A DNA stretch of 64,000 bases. It comes from Marininema mesophilum (GTDB lineage Bacteria; Bacillota; Bacilli; Thermoactinomycetales; DSM-45169). The translations under genes and the position numbers were made by a program. Where the stretch lies: the NCBI RefSeq assembly GCF_900106775.1, contig NZ_FNNQ01000009.1, forward strand, positions 62,001 to 126,000. The letters are read 5' to 3'. Below are positions 52,204 through 61,291 of this stretch, in pieces; position 1 is the stretch's first letter; the number at the start of each line of letters is the position of its first letter. The notes beneath the pieces were generated by a model. That model had not been told where the DNA came from. It searched no databases and worked only from the letters and a program-made list of their open reading frames with translations.

Positions 52204-53814
52204 TCAGGCCCTGAGCCTTTCATAACCCGGCAAAGTCAGAAATTCGACGAATTCATCCGCCAAGGTAAGTTCCGTAAATAATTCCTTCGCCTCAGCGAAA
52301 CGCCCTTTCACAAAGTTTTCTTCCCCAAGTCGTTCTTTGATGCGGGTTAACTCTTCCTCCACAGTGAGAAGGAATAGCTCCTTAGTTACGTCACGTCCAT
52401 CATCCAAGATGCCCTTAGGATGACGAATCCATTGCCATACTTGGGCTCGGGAGATTTCCGCGGTAGCCGCATCCTCCATCAAATTATTAATTCCCACTGC
52501 GCCAAATCCACGCAGCCATGCTTCGATGTACTGAATCCCGACATTGATGTTATCCCGTAAACCTTGTTCAGTAATCGAACCTTCTGGTACCCGACACAGA
52601 TCCTCAGCGGTTACTTTCACATCTCCCCGCTTTTTATCGATCTGGTTAGGGTAGAGCATATGTTTATCAAAAATCTCTCTTGCTACAGGCACAAGTGCCG
52701 GATGAGCAACCCATGTACCATCATGGCCATCAAGGGCTTCTCGTTCTTTATCCACACGGACTTTGTTCAAAGCCTCTTCATTTGCCTTCTCATCTCCCTT
52801 GACGGGGATCTGAGCAGCCATTCCACCGATACATGGTGCGTTTCGCTTATGACAGGTTTTCACTGCCAAGAGTGTATAGGCTCTCATAAATGGAACCGTC
52901 ATCGTCACCTGGGAACGGTCTGGCATGATCACCTCTGGGCGATTGCGGAGGCGTTTGATGTAGCTAAAGATATAATCCCAGCGACCACAATTGAGTCCTG
53001 CAGAATGCTCCTTCAGTTCAAAAAGTATCTCGTTCATCTCAAAGGAAGCCATAATCGTTTCGATCAATACCGTCGCTTTGATAGTACCCTGAGCAATTTT
53101 CAATGTATCCTGGGCAAAGGTGAACACATCGTTCCAGAGGCGTGCCTCTAGGTGACTCTCTAACTTCGGAAGATAAAAATAAGGTCCAGAACCCTTATGA
53201 AGAAGAGTTTTTGCATTATGGAAGAAATAAAGCCCAAAATCAAACAGTCCAGCCGGAACTGGCTTACCATCCACTTCTACGTGCTTTTCATCTAAATGCC
53301 ATCCCCGGGGACGAATCAAGAGGACAGCTGGATTCTCTTTTAGTTCATACCGCTTCCCGTTAGGAGCAGTAAAATCGATCTGCCGATTAACAGCATCTCG
53401 CATATTGATTTGCCCTTGGATGCTATTCTCCCACGTTGGCGAGTTCGCATCTTCAAAGTCAGCCATAAAGATCTTCGCTCCGGAGTTCAGGGCGTTGATC
53501 ACCATTTTCCGATCCGATGTGGGGCCAGTAATCTCTACACGACGATCCTTAAGATCATACGGGAGATCAGCAATGTGCCAAGAGCTGTTACGGATCTCTG
53601 CTGTTTCCGGAAGGAAATCAGGTCCCTTTCCTGTATCAATCTCCTGCTGTCTCTGCCTGCGTTTTTCGAGTAACTCATCCCTGCGGCCACTAAAACGGCG
53701 AACCAACTCAGCGACAAAGGTCACCGCCTCCGGGGTGAGGATATCAGCAAAATCCTTGGTAACTTCCCCTTTGACATTTACATGAGCGGGAAAAGAGGGT
53801 GTTTGCGTGCTCAC
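52204..53814 (-). CDS. aceB: Malate synthase A
   Basis: 536 residues, the A-type length. It condenses glyoxylate and acetyl-CoA to malate. Family blocks: ADFEDANSPTWEN, LIRPRGWHL, the catalytic-site region TVLIETIMASFEMNEILFEL, LNCGRWDYIFSYIKRLRN, DGTWVAHPALV and the near-C-terminal signature MEDAATAEISRAQVWQW. GAGGGAG precedes a GTG at 53814 by eleven bases; the upstream ATG at 53844 has no site, so I use the GTG. First gene of the aceB-aceA operon. Confidence 0.95.
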   Translation of the reverse strand: MSTQTPSFPAHVNVKGEVTKDFADILTPEAVTFVAELVRRFSGRRDELLEKRRQRQQEIDTGKGPDFLPETAEIRNSSWHIADLPYDLKDRRVEITGPTSDRKMVINALNSGAKIFMADFEDANSPTWENSIQGQINMRDAVNRQIDFTAPNGKRYELKENPAVLLIRPRGWHLDEKHVEVDGKPVPAGLFDFGLYFFHNAKTLLHKGSGPYFYLPKLESHLEARLWNDVFTFAQDTLKIAQGTIKATVLIETIMASFEMNEILFELKEHSAGLNCGRWDYIFSYIKRLRNRPEVIMPDRSQVTMTVPFMRAYTLLAVKTCHKRNAPCIGGMAAQIPVKGDEKANEEALNKVRVDKEREALDGHDGTWVAHPALVPVAREIFDKHMLYPNQIDKKRGDVKVTAEDLCRVPEGSITEQGLRDNINVGIQYIEAWLRGFGAVGINNLMEDAATAEISRAQVWQWIRHPKGILDDGRDVTKELFLLTVEEELTRIKERLGEENFVKGRFAEAKELFTELTLADEFVEFLTLPGYERLRA

Positions 53815-54199
53815 GGGTGCTTTCACTCCCTCGAAAAAGATCATTTGATGTCATACTGTTTAAGTACAGAAACCATCTTTCGACTTGTATTATATAACAG
53901 TACAATTCAAATTGACAATACTTTTTTTCAATTCAAAGTATATCGTCACTCCAACCGCCCTTAACTCTGCTCTAGTACAGATTAAAAATATCCTTCTTCC
54001 AGACTTTCGCTGACTGAAAGTCCACTTTTATTAATGGGGGTGTTAAGACAATGATTTTTAAATTCTGACTATTGAAGAGGAATCTCCGCACTCTTGAAAA
54101 AGAACACATGGTAACTTAACCTCAACAAAAGGGTTTGATGCTGCTCCAATCTCACCTTTTGAAGATCAAAATCCACTAGAGTGTCATAGGAGGAGTCAC
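53815..54199. other. Divergent promoter region between aceB and the lysE-type gene
   Basis: Contains the aceB promoter and, near 54003-54022, a GACTTTC/GAAAGTC inverted repeat that could be an operator or a hairpin. No gene is seen. Confidence 0.5.
53889..53918 (-). promoter_or_regulatory. Promoter of aceB-aceA
   Basis: TTGTCA (53913-53918) and TATAAT (53889-53894) are separated by 18 bases on the minus strand, about 75 bases before the start codon. Confidence 0.6.
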
Positions 54200-54823
54200 A
54201 TGACGGAATTTTATTCAATTGTTCTTATTACTATTTTGGCAACGATGAGTCCTGGGCCAGACTTTGCAATGATTACGCGAAATAGCTACCTGTATGGTCG
54301 ACCTTCTGGGTTGTTTGCAGCCTTGGGAATTAGCTTAGGTGTACAGGTTCATGTGTTGTACACTATCTTTGGGATTGGTTTGATAATTTCCCAATCTGTC
54401 ATCTTGTTTACCCTTATCAAAGTGGTAGGCGCCATCTATCTCATCTTTATTGGTATAAAAACATTTATCAATCGTGAAGGTCTCCGTATTGATTTACAAG
54501 GAGGCAATAGCTCCCTTTCATCCTTCTCCTCATTGAAAAATGGTTTCTTAACCAATGCATTAAATCCCAAAACCACTCTATTTGTTGTTAGCACCTTCAC
54601 CCAAGTAGTAGATGCTCATACACCCTTAGCTATCCAGTTTGGCTACGGACTATTGATGTCCGTCGTTCATTTCATTTGGTTTGGATTGGTTGCTCTCTTT
54701 TTTTCTCGGGAACAATTTCGCAAGAAAATCATGTCCTATCAGAAAGCTGTCGATCGAGGCATCGGGTCGATCTTAGTTGCTCTAGGCATCTCTTTAATGT
54801 TTGCAAACCTATCTAATAGGTGA
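54200..54823 (+). CDS. LysE/RhtB-family amino-acid exporter
   Basis: 207 residues with six hydrophobic segments. The N-terminal ATMSPGPDFAMITRNSYLYG with GxxxALGISLGVQVH is the LysE/RhtB signature, and NPKTTLFV appears in the middle as usual. It should export an amino acid or homoserine-like compound by proton antiport. AGGAGGAG precedes the ATG. Monocistronic, ending in a bidirectional terminator shared with the convergent oppA-like gene. Confidence 0.88.
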   Translation: MTEFYSIVLITILATMSPGPDFAMITRNSYLYGRPSGLFAALGISLGVQVHVLYTIFGIGLIISQSVILFTLIKVVGAIYLIFIGIKTFINREGLRIDLQGGNSSLSSFSSLKNGFLTNALNPKTTLFVVSTFTQVVDAHTPLAIQFGYGLLMSVVHFIWFGLVALFFSREQFRKKIMSYQKAVDRGIGSILVALGISLMFANLSNR

Positions 54824-54834
54824 ATGAAAGAATT

Positions 54835-54880
54835 AAAACGCCGAAGGTCTCCATGATGAGAACCTTCGGCGTTTTATTTT
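54835..54880. terminator. Bidirectional terminator between the lysE-type and oppA-like genes
   Basis: AAAACGCCGAAGGT and ACCTTCGGCGTTTT pair perfectly over 14 bp around a 13-base loop, with T on both strands. Confidence 0.92.
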
Positions 54881-56545
54881 TTACTTCGGTTGTTGTTCTC
54901 TTCCTTGAATATACGTCCATTTCAAGGAATATTCAGGGCCAATCGGCAAGCGATACAGTTGTTTCACATAGGGCTTTTGCACGTAAGCTTGGGACTCATA
55001 GAAGAGGGGAGACACTCCCGCATCATCCATGACAATCTTTTCCGCCTTGACTAAATCTTCGTTTCGTTGTTTTAAATCCTTGGTTACCTTCGACTTTTCC
55101 ATCAAACGATCAAAGTCAGCGTTGCTCCACCGACCGAAATTAACTTGGCTTTGGGAGTAACCAATCTCCAAAAAGCTCATGGGATCATTATAGCGACCGA
55201 TCCAGCGCACAAGGGATAGATTAAACATCCCTCTTTGTTCCGCCGCAAGCTTTTGTTTTATCGCTCTTGGACTGATACTTACATCAATACCGAGGTTATT
55301 TTTCCACTCGTTCTTTAAAAATAGCGCAATTTTTTTTCGATCATCGTCATTTACACTTAATTGAAGGGTCGGCGGAGTTGAAATTCCTAACTCCTTCATC
55401 CCTTCATTCAAGAGTTGCTTTGCTTCTGCTGCATCATAATGCGTAAGGGTTCCGGCATCTTTGCGGAACGTCTTACCATGGGCGTCATCAATACCGTCTG
55501 GAACCATTCCCTTTGCAGGGCGTGATCCATTTTTCATTACGCCATTAACCAACTCATCCCGGTCAATAGCAAGACTGAGTGCCTTACGAATTTTCTTGTT
55601 TTGGAAGAATTTCATCCGGTTGTTAAACACCAATAAGAACGTGGCCCCGCGGTCAACAGATTGGTACTCATTCCCACTTTGGAACGCTTTCACAAGTTTA
55701 TCGGAGAGAGGAGATAGATCAGACCTATTGGAGGTGTAATCATTCATCGCACTGACAGAGTCACTAACGATTTTTACGTCTGCCTTCTCCAACTGCACCG
55801 TTTTTGCATCCCAGTAACCTTTGTTTTTCTTATACTGATATCCCTGTTCGTGTTTCCATTTGGATAAAATAAAGGGCCCATTGTATACCATCGTATCCTT
55901 GTTCGTTCCATACTCTTGTCCATACTTCTTTACAATATCTTGTCTTTGAGGTAAATACGCTGCGGACGCGAGCATACTCAAAAAATAAGGAGTCGGGTAA
56001 CGTAAATTCACCTGCAAGGTACGATCATCCAATGCTTTTATACCCAACGTTGTTTCTGGGAGTTGCCCTCCATAATAGGCCTGCGCATTAACAATAGGAA
56101 AAAGAATAACAGCAGATTGCAATTTTAAACGCGGATTGAGAGCCCGTTTCCAAGCATACACAAAGTCCTGGGCTTTCACTGCTTTACCATCACTCCACTT
56201 GGCGTTCTTACGAATCTTGAAAGTGTAAGACTTTTTGTCCGCACTCACCTTCGGCATCGCTTCTGCCATAGCCGGTTGGGGCTTATTATCCTTGTCCAGC
56301 CGCATTAAACCTTCCATCACATTGTTTAATACATTGAAGGAGCTACCATCCAAAGCCGTAGCACTATCCAAGGTTGGTGGATCTGCTTCGGTAGTCATCC
56401 GCAGAACCTGCTTCTCCTTCTCCTCTTCTGCAGGCGCAGCCTTCTTCTTATCTCCCCATCCTAGTGAGTCTATCAATCCACATCCTGATAACATCGTAGC
56501 TACGGTAAAGATTACGACCGTCAGTACGACTCCCTTTTTTTTCAA
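54881..56545 (-). CDS. Oligopeptide ABC transporter substrate-binding lipoprotein (OppA-like)
   Basis: 554 residues. Signal peptide KKKGVVLTVVIFTVATMLSG followed by the lipobox Cys near residue 22. The SBP family 5 body has DPPTLDSATALDGSSFNVLNN, the transport-protein signature around YTFKIRKNAKWSDGKAVKAQDFVYAWKR, and a late FGRWSNADFDRLMEK. It binds oligopeptides outside the membrane for an Opp/Dpp permease not encoded here, so it is an orphan receptor. The start is a TTG at 56545, seven bases after a GGGGGG tract; an ATG overlaps out of frame. Confidence 0.9.
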   Translation of the reverse strand: MKKKGVVLTVVIFTVATMLSGCGLIDSLGWGDKKKAAPAEEEKEKQVLRMTTEADPPTLDSATALDGSSFNVLNNVMEGLMRLDKDNKPQPAMAEAMPKVSADKKSYTFKIRKNAKWSDGKAVKAQDFVYAWKRALNPRLKLQSAVILFPIVNAQAYYGGQLPETTLGIKALDDRTLQVNLRYPTPYFLSMLASAAYLPQRQDIVKKYGQEYGTNKDTMVYNGPFILSKWKHEQGYQYKKNKGYWDAKTVQLEKADVKIVSDSVSAMNDYTSNRSDLSPLSDKLVKAFQSGNEYQSVDRGATFLLVFNNRMKFFQNKKIRKALSLAIDRDELVNGVMKNGSRPAKGMVPDGIDDAHGKTFRKDAGTLTHYDAAEAKQLLNEGMKELGISTPPTLQLSVNDDDRKKIALFLKNEWKNNLGIDVSISPRAIKQKLAAEQRGMFNLSLVRWIGRYNDPMSFLEIGYSQSQVNFGRWSNADFDRLMEKSKVTKDLKQRNEDLVKAEKIVMDDAGVSPLFYESQAYVQKPYVKQLYRLPIGPEYSLKWTYIQGREQQPK

Positions 56546-56783
56546 TCATCGTCCCCCCTTGAGCTGAACGGAACCGGTCCCAATCGACCAGTAATAAATC
56601 TTAGCAAACAGAATATTTGCTAGAAGATACCTTTTCAATTATAGTGCAATCACATCAGGTAAGAAAGAGTAGGTTTAATTAGTTTTTTCCTTTTTTGCAC
56701 ATCAAAGAAGGATAGGGAAAATAACCGAAAACCAATGAGATATGGTATAGTATGGCTGAAATCCTTAAGGAAGGAGGTTAACT

Positions 56784-57593
56784 ATGCACCGAACACACTC
56801 GATCTTTACACTCTTGATTCTCATTGGATGTGCCCTCTTTATAGGAAACATCTATTGGCCCAAGGGAAATGGTTCTCCAAAACCCTCTGTAGAGCTCACT
56901 GTACTTGCAGCTTCTAGTATGACCGATACAGTCACCAAACTAGCCTCTCTATATGAGAAGGAACATCCCGAAATAAAGATTCTCCCTACCTATGCCTCCT
57001 CTGGTACCTTACAAAAACAGATCGAGGAAGGAGCTCCAGGGGATCTACTACTCTCCGCTGGAGAGCAGGAAATGAGGAACTTGATACAAGCTCATCTGAT
57101 CAACAATCGCCTACATACTAACTTACTTACCAATCAATTGGTCCTCATCGCTCCATCTACTAAATCGAAGATAAAAAGATTTGATGATCTAAAGCGATCA
57201 TCTATCCAACAAGTGATCATCGGCCAACCTAAAACAGTACCCGCAGGTCGCTATGCTAAGCAAACGTTAACCTCTCTTAAATTAATGGACCACCTCCATT
57301 CCAAAATGATCTTCGCTGGGGATGTCCGTCAAGTATTGGCTAGTGTCCAAACGGGAAATGCAGATGCAGGCCTTGTCTACCTCACGGATACCCTTGGTCA
57401 AATGAATATCCGCGTAATCGATTCTGCTCCACCAAAAAGCCATGATCCGATTCGCTATCCGATAGGTGTCATTCGCAACACAGAACACCCCAAAGAAGCA
57501 AAACAATTATACAAATGGCTGCAAAGCAAAAAGGCTCTCCAAGTATTTCATCAGGCTGGATTTCAAACCTTGAGGAAGCCGTTTTCTCTATGA
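56784..57593 (+). CDS. modA: Molybdate ABC transporter substrate-binding protein
   Basis: 269 residues. Hydrophobic signal with the lipobox LILIGC near residue 17. The mature part has the ModA layout: LTVLAASSMTDTVTKLASLYEK, TYASSGTLQKQIEEGAPGDLLLS, the central IGQPKTVPAGRYAKQTL and GNADAGLVYLTDTL. The SASS/SSGTL serines and the Tyr are typical oxyanion ligands. GAAGGAGG precedes the ATG. It overlaps modB by four bases (ATGA). Confidence 0.93.
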   Translation: MHRTHSIFTLLILIGCALFIGNIYWPKGNGSPKPSVELTVLAASSMTDTVTKLASLYEKEHPEIKILPTYASSGTLQKQIEEGAPGDLLLSAGEQEMRNLIQAHLINNRLHTNLLTNQLVLIAPSTKSKIKRFDDLKRSSIQQVIIGQPKTVPAGRYAKQTLTSLKLMDHLHSKMIFAGDVRQVLASVQTGNADAGLVYLTDTLGQMNIRVIDSAPPKSHDPIRYPIGVIRNTEHPKEAKQLYKWLQSKKALQVFHQAGFQTLRKPFSL

Positions 57594-58249
57594 CAACACA
57601 CTCTTTTTGGTCTCCTATACTCATCTCATTAGAAACAGCGATCCTCGCCAGTAGTCTTGCTTTTTTGCTTGCTATCGTTATCGCTTGGTGGTTAAAAGAT
57701 AGATCCTTTCCAGGTAAGACGCTTTTAGAAACCTTTTTTCTTCTCCCATTAGTCTTACCCCCTTCGGTTGTAGGGTTTGGACTTTTAATGATTTGGGGTA
57801 GAAGAAGCCCCTTGGGAAAAATGATAGAGGACGTGTTCCAGCAGCCAGTAGTATTTACATTCCCAGCCACTGTCATTGCAGCTCTCGTCGTAGCTTTTCC
57901 CCTCGTATATCAAATCGCAAAAGTTGGCTTTACCAGTGTGGACACAGAACTAGAGGATGCTGCTCGCTCGATGGGCGCCCATGAGGGACAGGTCTTCCTC
58001 TACGTCACCCTACCTCTTGCCTGGCCAGCCCTAATAACTGCCTTTCTCCTAGGATTTGCCCGAGCACTTGGTGAATTTGGAGCTACCTTAATGTTCGCAG
58101 GCAATATCCCAGAGAAAACGCAAACGATCTCCACCGCCATCTATCTAGCCGTCGAAACAGGAAATATCAACGAAGCCTTCGCTTGGTCTCTTTTCGTCGT
58201 TCTATTTTCCTTTTTACTACTTAGCCTCAGTCGCTATCTCCATCGGTAG
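57590..58249 (+). CDS. modB: Molybdate ABC transporter permease
   Basis: 219 residues with five hydrophobic segments: SLETAILASSLAFLLAIVIAW, FFLLPLVLPPSVVGFGLLM, and the EAA-type loop DAARSMGAHEGQVFLYVTLPLAWPALI that contacts the ATPase, then GEFGATLMFAGNIP, as in ModB. It starts inside the modA stop. The ATPase gene modC is not next to it: a terminator follows directly. The ATPase must come from elsewhere or be shared. Confidence 0.93.
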   Translation: MTTHSFWSPILISLETAILASSLAFLLAIVIAWWLKDRSFPGKTLLETFFLLPLVLPPSVVGFGLLMIWGRRSPLGKMIEDVFQQPVVFTFPATVIAALVVAFPLVYQIAKVGFTSVDTELEDAARSMGAHEGQVFLYVTLPLAWPALITAFLLGFARALGEFGATLMFAGNIPEKTQTISTAIYLAVETGNINEAFAWSLFVVLFSFLLLSLSRYLHR

Positions 58250-58268
58250 AGTGACAGATTACCAAGCA

Positions 58269-58303
58269 AAAGGCGCAAGTATGGATACCAGCGCCTTTCT
58301 TAT
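58269..58303. terminator. Bidirectional terminator between modB and tctA
   Basis: AAAGGCGC and GCGCCTTT pair perfectly around a 14-base loop, with T on either side. Confidence 0.85.
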
Positions 58304-58324
58304 CAGATGATATGTTTCAACTGA

Positions 58325-59851
58325 TCAACCTTCTTCATTGGTAATTACTTTTTTGCCTCGGTATTTTAAAACTAATGGAACTGCGATCCAAAGTAGCGCC
58401 AAAATGAGGAAAGCCAAAGAAATCGGATGGGTAAACAGCACACTATAATCTCCATTGGAATTGGTTAATGCACGTCGTAAATTATTTTCAATCATCGGCC
58501 CCAATACCAAGCCCAGTACAAGTGGGGCGAGGGGAAAATCGTTTTTTGCTAAAAAGTAACCGATTACACCAAAAGCAATTAGTAAATACAAATCAAAGGT
58601 AGTCACCTGTACTGCATATACACCAAAAACCGAAATGGCAATAATAAGTGGAAGCAAATATTTTGGAGGCGTCTCTATGATTTTAGCAAACACTTTTACC
58701 AACGGCATATTGAGAATTAATAACATTAAATTCCCAATAAACATGCTGGCAATCAATCCCCAAGCTACCTGTGGATGATCCTCAAATAACAGGGGACCTG
58801 GTTGCACATTATACATAATTAAAGCTCCCATTAAGATCGCTGTCGTTCCAGAGCCTGGAACACCCATCGTTAGCATGGGAATCATCGCCCCACCCGAAGC
58901 AGCATTGTTCGCTGATTCAGGTGCCGCCACTCCTTCGATCGCACCTTTTCCAAATTGATCTGGATGTTTGCTTACCTTCTTTTCAATGAGATAAGAAAAA
59001 AACGAAGCTAACGTAGCTCCTGCTCCCGGCAAAATTCCAATGAAGAAGCCAAGTAAAGATCCCCTCGCAATCGGAGCTGCACTCTTCTTTAGATTTTCCT
59101 TACTCGGAATCACCCGTCCCACCTTCGCAATTTTCCCCTCAGTACTCTCCCGTTCTAAAATGGATTTAAACACTTCACCTAGTGCAAATAACCCAACTGC
59201 AATCGTTAAAAACTCCAAACCCTGGTATAAATAGGGAATATCGAAAGTGAATCTAGCTACCCCGGAAACATTGTCGAGGCCGATCGTGGCCAATAAAAGT
59301 CCAGATACAGTCATGATTAAAGCCTTAGTTAGAGATTTACCAGCTAAACCACTCACAGCACATAAGCCCAAAATCATTAGTGAAAAGTATTCATTCGGTC
59401 CAAATTTAATGGCCAAATCAGACAGAGGGCCCGCGAGAAATACTAAAAAGATCAATGAGACGATTCCCGCTACAAATGAGCCAATGGCCGAAATCGATAG
59501 AGCCGCTCCCGCTCTTCCTTGTTTAGCCATCTGATAGCCATCTAATGTCGTTACCACAGATGAGGATTCACCCGGTGTATTTAAGAGAATAGATGTAGTC
59601 GATCCTCCATACATCGCCCCGTAGTATACACCAGCTAACAGGATAATCGAACTCGCTGCGGCATCTTCCGGTGACGCTCCACTGGTAAGGGTTGATGTAA
59701 TCGGAATTAATAAAGCCACTCCACTCATCGGCCCAATACCGGGCAAAACACCCACGGCTGTGCCGATTAACACACCGAAGAAAGCATAAAATAGATTTGT
59801 CCATTGAAATGAAACCAAAAACCCTTGATACAAAAATTCCAATGTATTCAT
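58325..59851 (-). CDS. tctA: Tripartite tricarboxylate transporter permease, large subunit
   Basis: 508 residues with about twelve membrane segments. GTAVGVLPGIGPMSGVALLIP at the N-terminus and GFFIGILPGAGATLASFFSY in the second half are the paired TctA signatures; MYGGSTTSILLNTPGES and ANNAASGGAMIPMLTMGVPGSGT also fit. It is the sodium- or proton-coupled channel of the TTT system for citrate-like acids. Sixteen bases follow tctB, and GGAGG lies seven bases before the ATG. The partner binding protein tctC is encoded divergently at 63731. Confidence 0.95.
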   Translation of the reverse strand: MNTLEFLYQGFLVSFQWTNLFYAFFGVLIGTAVGVLPGIGPMSGVALLIPITSTLTSGASPEDAAASSIILLAGVYYGAMYGGSTTSILLNTPGESSSVVTTLDGYQMAKQGRAGAALSISAIGSFVAGIVSLIFLVFLAGPLSDLAIKFGPNEYFSLMILGLCAVSGLAGKSLTKALIMTVSGLLLATIGLDNVSGVARFTFDIPYLYQGLEFLTIAVGLFALGEVFKSILERESTEGKIAKVGRVIPSKENLKKSAAPIARGSLLGFFIGILPGAGATLASFFSYLIEKKVSKHPDQFGKGAIEGVAAPESANNAASGGAMIPMLTMGVPGSGTTAILMGALIMYNVQPGPLLFEDHPQVAWGLIASMFIGNLMLLILNMPLVKVFAKIIETPPKYLLPLIIAISVFGVYAVQVTTFDLYLLIAFGVIGYFLAKNDFPLAPLVLGLVLGPMIENNLRRALTNSNGDYSVLFTHPISLAFLILALLWIAVPLVLKYRGKKVITNEEG

Positions 59852-59867
59852 ACCAGCACCTCCTCAA

Positions 59868-60320
59868 TTAAAATAATGGAAAAGAAGGTAGAACTCCCTT
59901 CAATACATTGACATAAAGGTAGTAGACGCCACCCGAGAAAAACCCTGATACAAGAATCGTCGAAATCCATTTCCCACGTTCCATCGTTTGAAATGTAATG
60001 ACAAGGAAAATAAAAGTACTCAAAATATAGCCTAACCATTCTAAACTTGAGGCGTAAAAAAGAACTGCTACGATAACGATCAAGAACCTTTTCCAATCAA
60101 GTGTAACCTTCTCCTGTTCATTTGCTTGATAGCGAAAAGTTTCATAGAAAAGTCGTATACTTAGTAAAACAAGAAGAATACCGAGTCCAAAAGGAAAGAC
60201 ATCAGGTCCTACACCACTGCCATAAGCAGTAGTAGAAAGGCTTTTACTTGCTACAATAAAGAAAATGCCAACAAGTACAAATACTATGCTAGCCCAGCGG
60301 TCAAAGGTACGGTTTATCAT
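59868..60320 (-). CDS. tctB: Tripartite tricarboxylate transporter small permease subunit
   Basis: 150 residues with four hydrophobic segments. The N-terminal RWASIVFVLVGIFFIVASK and the segment GPDVFPFGLGILLVLLSIRLFYE match the TctB family, which is short and poorly conserved. It lies between terC and tctA with gaps of 15 and 16 bases, so the three form one operon. AAAGGTGGG precedes the ATG. Confidence 0.88.
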   Translation of the reverse strand: MINRTFDRWASIVFVLVGIFFIVASKSLSTTAYGSGVGPDVFPFGLGILLVLLSIRLFYETFRYQANEQEKVTLDWKRFLIVIVAVLFYASSLEWLGYILSTFIFLVITFQTMERGKWISTILVSGFFSGGVYYLYVNVLKGVLPSFPLF

Positions 60321-60335
60321 AGAATCCCACCTTTC

Positions 60336-61022
60336 TTATATAGAATGTTTGATTTGCTCTACTTTCTCGATTTTATGTTTGAGTACTTTGCCGATCAGAA
60401 CAACGAATATCGCTAAGGAAATGGGTAAAATATAATCGAATCCAGAAAATATATGATGCAAATACCCACCAATGATTTGATCTCCCATGACCATTTCCCC
60501 ACTGATATAGCCCAGCAAAGCAGCTCCCAATGTAACGATAATGGGAACCTTATTCATTACCTTCATCAATATATGACTTCCCCAAATAATAATGGGGATG
60601 CTAATGATCAATCCGATAATCACGATAGAAAGATTTCCTTTAGCAGCTCCCGTTACAGCAATCACATTATCTATACTCATCACGACATCAGCAATGAGTA
60701 TGGTTTTAAAGGCATCAATCAAGTTATTACTGCTTTTTACGGAAATACTTTCATCTTCACCCTTTAATAAACCCATCGCGATCCAACAAAGAATGATTCC
60801 AGCTATAAACAAAATCAGTGGTATCTTTAACACCCAAGCGGCTATAAAAGTCAGGATGATTCTTAAACCAATAGCCCCAGCACTCCCCAAAACTATCGCT
60901 TTTTTCTGTAGCTTGGGATCTACATTTTTACAAGCAAGGGCAATCACAACGGCGTTATCTCCACTCAATATCACATTCACAAAAATTACTTGCATCAAAT
61001 TCATCACAAAATCAATCGACAT
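60336..61022 (-). CDS. TerC-family integral membrane protein (YjbE-like)
   Basis: 228 residues with seven membrane segments. The two TerC motifs carrying Asp residues are NVILSGDNAVVIALAC and ADVVMSIDNVIAVTGAA. Members are linked to metal-ion export, recently manganese, and to metallation of secreted proteins. It is first in an operon with tctB and tctA, an unusual combination that may mean metal-citrate handling. GGGGG precedes the ATG at 61022 by five bases. Confidence 0.88.
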   Translation of the reverse strand: MSIDFVMNLMQVIFVNVILSGDNAVVIALACKNVDPKLQKKAIVLGSAGAIGLRIILTFIAAWVLKIPLILFIAGIILCWIAMGLLKGEDESISVKSSNNLIDAFKTILIADVVMSIDNVIAVTGAAKGNLSIVIIGLIISIPIIIWGSHILMKVMNKVPIIVTLGAALLGYISGEMVMGDQIIGGYLHHIFSGFDYILPISLAIFVVLIGKVLKHKIEKVEQIKHSI

Positions 61023-61121
61023 TGACACCCCCCATATGAGACATTTTTTTCATCATAAACACTCGTTTTTGAAATAGGTAGTTTAAATTAATAAGTTGAA
61101 TAAAACTCATTCCATGCCCTT

Positions 61122-61132
61122 TTGTTCATTTT
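61122..61132 (+). promoter_or_regulatory. Candidate binding motif of the CitB-type regulator, terC-side
   Basis: TTGTTCATTTT, identical to the reverse complement of 63600-63610 upstream of tctC. It lies in the region shared by the divergent terC-tctB-tctA operon and the kinase gene. Confidence 0.5.
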
Positions 61133-61291
61133 ATTCACAAACAGGTATGGTCACACTTTCGTTCTGTAATAACAAAAGTTTGATAAGTGTCTCGACGGTT
61201 AACGGAGATCTTCTTTTTAATCTCCATCGTTACTAACTTTCACTTGTACCGAATTTTTTATGTACAATCCAACCATAGCTAGGTGAGATTG

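Noticed and set aside
61197..61231. GGAGAT/ATCTCC hairpin before the sensor kinase as a terminator
   Set aside because: No T-run follows and it lies upstream of the gene; at most a leader structure.
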